A stretch of DNA of 64,000 nucleotides. It comes from Candidatus Sabulitectum silens. GTDB lineage: Bacteria; Fermentibacterota; Fermentibacteria; Fermentibacterales; JCC-6. Each line of letters opens with the position of its first letter. Position 1 is the stretch's first letter. Under the pieces are notes generated by a model. That model was given only the letters and a program-made list of their open reading frames with translations. It did not search any database and was not told where the DNA came from. The stretch covers positions 473,884 to 537,883 of the forward strand of contig MJAN01000001.1 of the NCBI GenBank assembly GCA_001875255.1, read 5' to 3'. The position numbers and the translations under genes were made by a program. Of this stretch, positions 54,225 to 64,000 are shown one piece after another.

Positions 54225-55045
54225 CTATCTGATGAAGACGCAACTCCTCGTAACGCTATCCTCAGCGGTGTTCAGCCGAACGAAGCAGCAGCCGGAGCAG
54301 AGGGCGGAAGGGGCCATCCATTCGGTGGTGCTGGTGCCACCCGGATAAGAGCCTCTTACCGTTCCTCCGACCGTTCTGCCGTACAGGTCGTATACTGTCA
54401 GGGTTGCCTGGTTCTCTTCAGGAAGATTGAAGGATGCTGAAAGGACAGAGTTGAACGGATTAGGTGAAACCTCAAGCGACAGAGATGAAGCTGGATCTGG
54501 TGAAGCAATGCCGGTCTCTGGGGCGTATCTCACCAGGTAACCGCTGCCGCCCCAGGTACCGCAGGCCATGTAGCCTCCCTGAGGGAGCTGCAGGCAGGAG
54601 TAGAAGTGATGATCCACACTTACAAGGTTGTTGATGTTCCAGAGCTCGTTCCCATCGCTGTCGAAACGGACAAGCCAGCCCTCCTGGTAGTCGACTGCAT
54701 TCCCGTCGGGTTCATATACATTGTATCCGTCCCAACCCGAGAAGATGTAGCCGCTGTCCATCGTCTGCCTGATGCAGAAAGCCCTCGTGCTGATCGCCTG
54801 AGCTTACGTACACGCTGGTAACCCAGAGGGTTTCTCCATACTGGTCGGTATGCCAGACATAAGGGAAGGTCTTGGTAATGAAGGTGTAACCTCCATCAGT
54901 CGCCAGGCACATGTCCGCAGGGAAGTGCTCCTGGAAAGTCTGCAATGAAACAGACTCAATCCAGTTCGCTTGATCAGTTGTCTGATCTGCTTGAGCGCAA
55001 TCACTGGAAACAAACCTATTCTCATAACACTGGTGTAATTGCCTG
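54225..55045 (-). CDS. Secreted beta-propeller-like protein with C-terminal sorting domain (frameshift; start unclear)
   Basis: GWLVRFDSDGNELWNINNL...; SLEVSPNPFNSVLSASFNLPEENQATLTVYDLYGRTVGGTVRGSYPGGTSTTEWMAPSALCSGCCFVRLNTAEDSVTRSCVFIR. Confidence 0.7.
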
Positions 55046-55164
55046 AATAACTCTTTTTGCGGTTTGTCGTCACAGTTAGCTCCTTGAACTCAGAGCAAGA
55101 CATTTTGCATGAAAGATTTTGGATCAGTATCCTATTTACTCAGGAGGGACACAGTTCCCCGTTG

Positions 55165-55678
55165 TCATAAATCCAAGAAAACGAAATCGCCCACTATGTA
55201 TACACTGGTTCCTTCTCCAATCGTGTGCATTGCCCAACCAGGCCAGGGAAGTGTCCAGTATAAATATCCCCAGGCAATGCTCTCAGCAGAGCTTGTATTG
55301 AAGGGCCACTGAACATACTCAGCATAAGCGTCCTTATCATTCCACCTTTGGAAACCAATTGAATTATGCCAGTGCGCTACAAGGCAGCTCCCAACGGAGA
55401 TTGTATCCTGACCGATAGAACAGGTGCCTGTTCCGGATCCGTACACAGTGGAAAACAGGGTATCACTAACTTCCGTAACCCAGTGTCCCTGCAGCTCAGT
55501 GACATTCGTTGAGCTTCCATTGTAAACTGCATAGTCAGTGGTAAATAAAACACAATCCATCCTGATCGATCCTGAATCAGGGATTCCCGCAGGTCTGACA
55601 ATACCCCTTGATATCCACCACATCACCTATGCAGAACGCCAGGCAACCAACAGAAAGCAGTATCAAGAAATACTTCAT
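55165..55678 (-). CDS. Secreted hypothetical protein (frameshift near 55600)
   Basis: Signal peptide MKYFLILLSVGCLAFCIGDVVDIKG then frame change to VRPAGIPDSGSIRMDCVLFTTDYAVYNGSS.... Confidence 0.55.
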
Positions 55679-55775
55679 CACTGCCTCTCTTGCAGTATTT
55701 GCCTGCATGATGCTAAATTAAGGTTAGCAGGTCAACTCAGATAGCTCACCTTGGCAGCCTGCCTTTCGAAAGAAG

Positions 55776-58174
55776 GTGATCGGCATGCAGTGGGTATTGT
55801 TCTTTTCAATTGTTGTAGTTGCATCTAAACTGTATGCCGGTGTTCTGGATCCGGCAAGTTCATCTTCCGGAGGATATTTCACACCCAATGAGGGTCAGTG
55901 GAGCAGTGAGGTCCTGTTCCTCTCAAGAACTGCAGACGCAGATTGCTGGTTTACCGATGACGGTATTCGTTTCTGTTTTCTTAGACCTCTCTCAGCGCCT
56001 GAGGGACTCAACCAGGTCTTCTCTTCTCACCTGGAATCTGAAGAAGACACCGTTTTTGAGAGACTTGTCATCTCCACATCCTTCCTGGATGCTTCTTGCG
56101 AAGCTGTTATCTCTGGAGAAGGCCTTCTCTCCCATCGCTCCAACTTCTTTCTGGGTGATGACCCGTCCTTATGGCGAACAGATGTACCCGAATACTCCAG
56201 GCTGGTGTATAAAGGCCTTTACCCAGAGGTGGATGTCATCTACCAGCCAGGTTATTCTAGTATCGAGTACGACATTGTTGTACATCCAGGCGGCAGGATT
56301 GCAGATTTCCGGATTCAATATGAAGGAGTGTCATCACTTTCCATCAGTGAACACGGTGCTCTGCTGATAGAAACCCCATGGGGAACCCTTAAAGAGGAAA
56401 TGCCCCTGGTTTATCAGGAGGTCAATGATGTGTTGGTGCGGGTGGAAGCCGGATATGCTGTGGACAGCCACGGATCGGTCGGCTTCAAAGTGGGAAGCTA
56501 CGATCCTGAAATAGATTTGATCATAGACCCTACTGTGGAACTCAGTTTCAGCAGTTACCTGGGCGGTTCTGCTACTGATTATCCCTACGGAGCTGCCCTT
56601 TCCGGGCAGAATGCGGTTATCACCGGCTATACCAACTCCGCCGACTTCCCATTGGAGAGTGCCATTCAGGACACCATTCATGGAGAAACTGATGTGTTCA
56701 TCACTGGGTTCGATCCCATTCAGCAGGAGATGATGTTCAGCACTTATCTGGGGGGAACGCAGGCTGACTATGGGAGGGGGATAGCCTCAGACGAGGCGGG
56801 TTGCATCTACATTGCCGGAAATACCTTCTCCAGCAACTATCCGACTGTGAACCCCTATCAGTTACAGAACCTTGGCTCGTGCGATGTCTTCGTTTCGAAC
56901 TCTCTCCCATAGGCAATCAACTGCTTTACAGCACATACATTGGAGGATCTGCAGCAGACTTCGCATGGGATGTAGCTGTTGACGCTGAGAGTAATGCTTA
57001 CATCTCAGGTACCTCATCCTCCTCAGATTATCCCCTTGTGAATCCGTTCCAGACTCAGAACGACATTCAGACCATAATAGTGACCAAGCTGAACAACACA
57101 GGTAACGTTCTTTGCTACAGTACATTTCTGGGTTGCGGCCAGAGCGGAGGCAATGGATGGGCCATTGCGGTTGACAGTCAGCAGCGCGCCTCGGTGACAG
57201 GTTTCACCTGGGAGGAGGATTTTCCCCTTCAAAACCCGATACAATCATCAATACAGGGTCTTTGTGACGCATTTCTTACCATATTCACACAGGAGGGGAA
57301 TGAGGTTGTTTTCAGCTCTTATCTCGGTGGGTCTTCCATGGATGAAGGACGCGGAATTGCCATTGGCCCTGATGACTGCGCTACGATTACTGGCAGTACA
57401 GGGTCAAGTGACTTTCCCACTCTGAATCCATTTCAACCAGTGATGGTTGGAACGAAAGACGCCTTTGTCACCAGGGTCGATCCCCTTACAGCAGAGATCA
57501 TCTTCAGTACATTCCTGGGTGGTGCTGGAGGAATTGACGAAGAAGCCTGTGCTGTATTTGTAGATGAGACGGGAAGTGCCTTCGTGACCGGAAGAGCTGG
57601 GACAGGTTTTCCCCTGCTGAATCCCTGGCAGGAAACCTATGGCGGGGAGTACGATGCATTTGTGACCAGGTTCACCCCATGGGGAGACACCATCTTTTAC
57701 AGCACCTACTTGGGCGGTTCCGGTACCGACTTTGGTATGGGCATCGTTGCGGATTCTCTGGGTTATGCCTTCGTGACGGGTCGCACTTCTTCCACTGACT
57801 TTCCGGTAATGAACGCCTTTCAGGGATACGGGGGAGGAGAGTTTGATGGCTTTGTCGCAGTTTTCAACCCTGAGGGCAGCCCAGTTCTGAATCACGATTT
57901 CAGTACCGTTCAGACCTCAACTATGCTTTCCGTTTCCCCCAATCCGTTCGGGTCGACACTTCACATTGAGATATTGCCGGGAGCAGAACCTGTAGAAGTA
58001 CATCTCCTTGATCTGGCAGGACGCAGGATCGAAACACTCAACCCTGGATATGTTGCTGAGGGCATTCACTGCTTCCAATGGGATCCTGCCGGGTACCCAT
58101 GCGGTGTCTACTTCGTGGAAGCGCGGGCAGGAGACGGCATTCTTGCCCTGGAAAAGGTGATCCTGCTTAGATAA
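55776..58174 (+). CDS. Secreted SBBP-repeat protein with C-terminal sorting domain (frameshift near 56890)
   Basis: Seven repeats of the form FSxYLGGSxxDxGxGIAxDxxGxxYxTGxTxSxDFPxxNPxQ; C-terminus VSPNPFGSTLHIEILPGAEPVEVHLLDLAGRRIETLNPGYVAEGIHCFQWDPAGYPCGVYFVEARAGDG. Confidence 0.9.
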
Positions 58175-58270
58175 CAGCATTCCATTCTGTTATGAATTCA
58201 AACTCCGATTCATTGGAAGAGCTCAGTCAGCTGTGAGAGTTGGAACGCCCCAAAGTGCCTCTGAGGTGGG

Positions 58271-58348
58271 CTTGCTTGACCTGTTTGGAATGGGGGATTC
58301 TCTTCTGGCGAGCCTAACGATAAAAAGATCGAACTTTATCATTAGGTG
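58271..58348. repeat. Dispersed intergenic repeat copy E
   Basis: gcttgacctgtttggaatgggggattctcttctggcgagcctaacgataaaaagatcgaactttatcattagg. Confidence 0.85.
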
Positions 58349-58570
58349 TCTCAGGGGAGTTTCGAGCTTGTTTCAGCATATCCCGTGGTCCTGTCAGGAG
58401 TGATTTGCAATTTCCGGCAAGGTGAAAGACAGGTGTTTCTCTTTAGTTTAGCAGGAGCATGTTACCTACTCACATTGGGAGTTAACAATCACTGGACTAT
58501 ATTCTCCAGAGCAGAGAGGGTGTTCTGCTATTCAGCTGAATTCCACTCTTGTTGAAAGGGATGTATCCGC

Positions 58571-61500
58571 ATGATATCAAGTCTTTCAGCTCTGCTTCTT
58601 CTGCTTCTGATTACCACCATGGTCTCGGCGGATACTCACAGGATTCGGACTACAGCAACGGACAGCTCAAGTGTTTCACTCATTGCTCAAACACCTCTCA
58701 CGTGGGAAACGGTTGAGCACGATAACCTCAGGTACATCCGTTTCACAGATTCCCCGGTAACCGACATTACAGGACTTCCTGAGCTGCCCGCGATCACCTG
58801 CCTCGTAGCAGTTCCAGACAGTGTAACACCGAGCATCGAGTACGCTTTCGGTCCCGAGCTGGAGCAGTCTGTTCTACCTGTTTACCCAGTACCAACCCTC
58901 TATGTTGATACAACACTCTGTACTAGATCGATCGCAGATTCATTCTACCAGGACTCGACAGCTTATGCTTCAACTACTTTCTGGCCTGCTGAAAGAGTAC
59001 GCCTTATAGGTGAGACCCGCATATGCGATCAGAGACTCCTCATGATCCAGCTGTACCCCGCTCAGTACAGGGCAGCTGATAGTACCCTGAGCACTGTGAC
59101 AAGCTTCAGAATTTCGGTATCCTGGGACAGTACCGAGGCAGTTTGGAGCTCTGTTGGAATGGGTGAAATGCAGCGGATAGCTGACGGTTCTCCCATCCTG
59201 GGCTATTCACCCAGAGAGATAACCTATGCTCAAGTACCTGAGTACCTGGGTGTTGTAGACGCTTACAACGGCCCTCCATCACCGGACGACAGGATGCCTG
59301 ACTACCTGATCATTTGCGCTTCGGGGCTTTTCGATTACCAGTTCGTTGAGGATGCCATCGAGAACCTGGCGGAGCACCGAGTCTCTCAGAATGGGTTCGA
59401 TGTGGCAACGGTCCTTACCGACGATATCTACAGGGATTTCCACGATGAAGGAGAAGAATATCTTACTCCCGGGATGATCAGGGACTTCACGGAACACATG
59501 TGGGAGAACTGGCCCCTGGCAAGCAGCAAGAAACCCTCTTTCATACTTCTTATCGGTGATCACGAGGACACATCCTGTGCCAGTGAAGCCTGGTTCCTGC
59601 CCACGTTCGAGTACAGGGCCGTCGTTGATGGCACCCCCGTGCAGCACATTGGGAATGATGAATGGTATGCCTACATGAATGGGGATCGCCAGATCTTCAA
59701 CGATTTCCCTGATATCATGGTAGGCAGACTCTCTGTCAGAAATGGAACTACAGCTCAGACAGACACTCTCTCAGCTATCATCGACAACATCATAGACCTG
59801 GAGGATCCAATAACAACTCCTCCAGTAACGGACAACAGGAGACGGATACTTCGCCTGGCGGGGACCGGTCAAAATGACAGTAGCGATACAGGTATACAGT
59901 ACTACCGTAACTGGGGGCCCGGAAGAGAATGGACCGGGGAGTTCTGCGACTGGCTGGATTACGATTACTACTGCCATTACTGCGGTGACGGAAGGGATTT
60001 CTGCTACAAAGACGGCAGTCTTCTCCAGAGTGAGGAGTTTCGTGATGAATGTGTGGATGAGTTCAGGACAGGGGCAGGAGTCGCTTTCTATACCGACCAT
60101 GGTGAACTCCACATGTTCAGCGCCGGCTTGGAATGGAGCAGACCGTACTTCCCCTACCAGACCGACTGGACCAAGGGGCTCCTGACAGCACCTTCAATAA
60201 CATCATTCTGGAGAACCAACTGACTACTACCTACACCAGCTACTCTGCTCCATTCGTTCTCATGTTGTGCTGCCTGGCGGGTACCTTCAATCACACTCAG
60301 GATCAGCATGAGACCAGGAGTTCGCACACCTACTTCTGCTGGTGGGACTCCCAGGGATATGACTACGACTTCGGTGTTGACTGCCTTGCAGAGAAGATGC
60401 TGAAGAATACTGCGGTTCCAACAGCAGGGATCTTCGCGTCTTCAGAGATCTCGGGAACTGGCTCCTATGGTTGCTATGGAGAAGGCATTCTTCATGGGAT
60501 CTACCATCAGGGTTTCGGGAGGATTGGTGAAGCAATAGCATACTCCAGATTAAGGTATGCAGACTATTTCCTGATGGGTGATGGCGGCTGTCAGGTAACT
60601 CTCGGGCAGTTCAATCTCCTTGGAGACCCCGCTCTTGACATAAGCGACAATGTAAGGTATCCGAACAAGTGCGATCTGGTTATCCATGAGGAGGATATCA
60701 GTATCGGCTATCCTGTGACAGCTGCGGGGGGTTTCGATCTTCCGGTTCAACTGACGATCCACAACAACGGACACCAGAACTCAGGTAGCTTCAATACGCG
60801 TATAGTGTTCGGGGATGGCTATACAACGGATACGGAAACTATCAGCTGTTCTTCAATCAACCGACAGGACTCTGATGTGGTAGATCTCATCTGGAACTGC
60901 ACCAGCGGTTTCACTCCTCCAAGAACCCTCACCGTTTCAGTAGAGTTGGACTACCAGTCATCCTGCTCAGACAGCTGGCGACCAAACAATTCAGCGGTTA
61001 CTACAGTTACGATTAACGACTCATATCCAATAGACGACGATTGGCCGGTGGAAACACCCGGAGTTGTACAGACAACGCCGATGCTGGTGAATCTTGATAC
61101 TGATCCGGAACTCGAGATCGTTGTTCTTGCTGGAACGGTTCTGACGGCATACGACTGGGACCAGTCGGTTAACATTCTGTGGACTCTCAGTAATCAGGGG
61201 TTCCGCTCTATGATACAACCGATTGCAGCCAGTCTTGACAGCGATTTATATCCTGAGTTTCTCCTATACAGTACCGATGGCCTGGTATTGGTAGACAATG
61301 ACGGCTCAAGTGCCGGGTTGCTTTCTGGAGCAAGTAATGTGTTCGCTGCAGGAGATATGGATGAGCGATCGGGTCTGGAGATTTGCGTATCATCAACTGA
61401 TGCAAAAACTCTGAAGCTGTATTACTGGGATAGTACGAACGAAAGATTCGTCCAAATATCATCAAAGGGTTTCAGTTACGGCACAGATAGAATCCCGCTT

Positions 61501-62316
61501 TCCATGTCGGTCAGTAGCGTCTCAGGCGGTACTTATGACGATGTGTGCTACTATAATGGAGGAAGCAGTGGATTTCCTCCTCAGGAAGAGAAGTCGTCAA
61601 TTGAAATCTACAACTGGAGTTCAACAACCCATGTTCACACCGAGACCTGGAACGAATACGGAAGGGGTTCAATCACTCTTCCTTCAGGAGAACTGGCGGG
61701 TACAGGTTCTGTGGGAATTCCCCGGGGGACATTCGATTCAGGCTCAACCACCGATGATCCTGCTCTTATCATAGAACCTGATGAAACCATCGAGGAAGTG
61801 TCCTGCAGCAAGACGAATGTCGTCAGCGCAAACAACCTCAGGTACGGAGTTTTTGCAGACTGGGTCGCAGGCTCAGGCACGGATACATTTGTTTTGTCTT
61901 CAGAGCGGCAGCTAACGGCCTGGGATGTTGATGGTGATGGGTTTGAGAGCTTCCCTGTGCCGGAAATCAGCGGCACAACTCTGGGTTCCTATGTAAGTCC
62001 AACTGCTTTAGGTAATCTGAATGGTTCAGGAAATGCAGAAGCACTCTTTGCCACAAGCATCAATGGTTATTGGCACCTTTTGAGCTATCTTTCAAATCGA
62101 AACATTCTTGCAGGATTTCCATACATTCTTCCTGAAAATGTCACAACAAAAGGAGGTTTCGCAATAGGAGACATCGACCGAGATGGCAATGTTGAGATCG
62201 TTTTCGGCACTGATGACGGTTTTCTTCATTGCTGGGAGTTCGGTACCTGCACCACGGGTTATCTGCCTTGGCCGCAGTTCCAGCATGATTATGGAAGGTC
62301 AGGTGCTTTAGAATGA
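58571..62316 (+). CDS. Gingipain-like C25 protease with FG-GAP/VCBS-like C-terminal propeller (frameshift near 60180)
   Basis: PDYLIICASGLFDYQFVEDAIENLAEHRVSQNGFDVATVLTDDIY; PSFILLIGDHED; GVAFYTDHGELHMFS (His); VLMLCCLAGTFNH (Cys); FNLLGDPALDI; FAIGDIDRDGNVEIVFGTDDGFLHCW. Confidence 0.87.
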
Positions 62317-63745
62317 CAGCGTTAGTTATTCTTACTTGCTTTAGTGTCACAGTTGGTCCTGGTTGGAGCAATCCTGTTGTAGTTACCGATTCATCAAACA
62401 CCGAGCGGAGAGTACAGTTTATCCACATGAATGACCAGGGGGAATTCCATCTTATCTGGGCAGGCTATAATGATTATGACAGGATCGGTTACAAAATGTT
62501 CGACATTGATGGCAACACCATCTACACGGAAACCATGCTCTCGCGGGATGAGCACAGTCTGTACCTGTCAACAGTTGAGATGGGTGATAGCCTGTACGGT
62601 TTCTGGAGAGAAGTTAATCCAGTCTACACTGCTGCTCGAAGCCTTATAGACGGTAGTGAAGAGTTACCGGCGACCCACCTTTTCACCAGTTTCACCTGGA
62701 TACCACAGATAAGGCTTGTCCTGACTCTCTCGGACGACTACATGTGCTTCACAATGGTGGTTTCGAGGGTAAAGAGCTGTTCTACGAAGTATGGGTTCCT
62801 TCACCGGACTCGGGATTCGCTACTGAATACGGATGGACTATCGAAGGTGTTGATACCGGCGGCTCAATACTGGTCGACGGTAACAGAGTTCACATTGTTG
62901 CTATGGATACATTGGTGCACGACTACGTCTACCTCCAGTATGACCTTGAGGGGAACACTGTAATTCCACTAACTGATTTTACAACACCTGATGAGATATA
63001 CAGCCTAGTCAACTTCCCCAATGTTGTTGTTGATTCCTCTGGGAATGTGCTCGTTGTTGAGTATGCGTATATCAACCCATATGAAGCTATTCTTCTCTGG
63101 AAGATTGACTGCATGAGCGGAGTGTCTTTGCTCAGCGAGTTTCCCCTGGTGGAACCTGAGTTCCCAGACATGGACATAACCTCACCAATAGTTGTCCCAA
63201 CCAACTCACCCAACGAGTTCCACCTTTGCTGGATTGGCCAAACTGTAGAGAACAAAATCTTCCATCTGGTCTTCGACTCCGATGGCAACATCATCCACGA
63301 ATGGCAACTGGCTTACGATTACTCGGATGAGGATCCAGAGGACCTCCTATACATAGACGGAGTCTCTGATAGTAATGGAAACCTGTACATCGTGTATGCT
63401 CAGGTTGAGACAGAACCTCAAGTTGATTATTTCCCTACCTTCGGTTGGCTTGATTACAGCACTATGGGAATAGATGACTCGTCTTCAGAAGCCCCTGAGC
63501 AGTTTGAGTTCACTGTTTCACAGAATCCGTTGACAGGCTCGGTAACCATCCAGACTAACGATACTGCTCAGCTTCAGTTAAGAGTATACGACATTGCGGG
63601 TCGGGAGGTTTCAGCCATTTCAGTTTCAAATGGAGTAGGTGTCTGGAACGGAACAGGTTTCTTCGGGGAGCGTCTTCCTACCGGTGTCTACAATATAGTG
63701 GCCGAATCAGGTTTTTCTCATCGGATCACTCTACTCGCAGACTGA
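62313..63745 (+). CDS. Secreted protein with C-terminal sorting domain, translationally coupled to the upstream C25 protease (frameshift near 62700)
   Basis: ATGA overlap with upstream stop; signal-like MTALVILTCFSVTVGPGWS; C-terminus VSQNPLTGSVTIQTNDTAQLQLRVYDIAGREVSAISVSNGVGVWNGTGFFGERLPTGVYNIVAESGFSHRITLLAD. Confidence 0.8.
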
Positions 63746-63830
63746 GCCCTCGCAGATATGAAGCTTCATCGCGCTTATCCCTTAGGAAGCACCTTTGTGT
63801 TGCAACACCTCTTACGCCCATGAGATGGGG

Positions 63831-64000
63831 CTGCTTGACCTGTTTGGAATGGGGGATTCTCTTCTGGCGACCCTAACGATAAAAAGATCGAACTTTATCA
63901 TCAGGATTCTTCGCGGTGTGGCGATGTTGTGAGCAACCACCTGTGAAGCAAGTGTGGCGGTGAGTTGCCTATTTGAAATGTACTTGACTTGCCCCCCCCC
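63831..64000. repeat. Dispersed intergenic repeat copy F (long form), running to the window edge
   Basis: gcttgacctgtttggaatgggggattctcttctggcgaccctaacgataaaaagatcgaactttatcatcaggattcttcgcggtgtggcgatgttgtgagcaaccacctgtgaagcaagtgtggcggtga...cttgacttgccccccccc. Confidence 0.88.

Noticed and set aside
47838-63965. Integron attC sites as explanation for the dispersed repeat
   Set aside because: GCCTAAC/GCCCAAC in some copies fits the R'' box, but there is no consistent GTTRRRY partner at the right distance, spacing is ~38 nt rather than >=57 nt, intervals are multi-gene, and no integrase is visible.
47838-64000. CRISPR array
   Set aside because: Repeat copies are kilobases apart and variable in length, with no regular spacers and no cas genes.

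Overview
This 64 kb window looks like one contig from an uncultured, moderately GC-rich bacterium that carries T9SS-like C-terminal sorting domains (FCB/Fermentibacteria-like by inference only). It has two parts. Positions 1-47.5 kb are dense housekeeping operons: ECF sigma, nrdJ, cdd-deoB, rqcH, yicC-gmk-coaB-udg-dnaB-radA-PIN/TRAM-ispDF-glgA, tolC, fabD, thiD-NUDIX, bamA-tamB and a SHOCT/DUF2089/DUF4097 operon. Secreted proteins are interleaved (two-part C25 protease, endonuclease I, and others). From about 47.5 kb to 64 kb the content is accessory: a BrnTA toxin-antitoxin module, a chimeric antitoxin, a decayed TA pair, relics (a YchF-like GTPase with an internal deletion), and large secreted proteins (SBBP repeats, gingipain-like C25). 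These are interspersed with a dispersed intergenic repeat found in at least six copies. Many conserved genes are split by single-base frameshifts, often at homopolymers, so sequencing indels are likely and apparent fusions or pseudogenes need caution. The most novel-looking signals are (1) the dispersed repeat, whose minus strand folds into a hairpin with compensatory/wobble changes followed by a tRNA-3'-end-like GGGGTCGCCA, (2) a small secreted EYEYQAD tandem-repeat protein, and (3) a chimera of a nucleotidyltransferase N-terminus and BrnA next to an intact brnTA.
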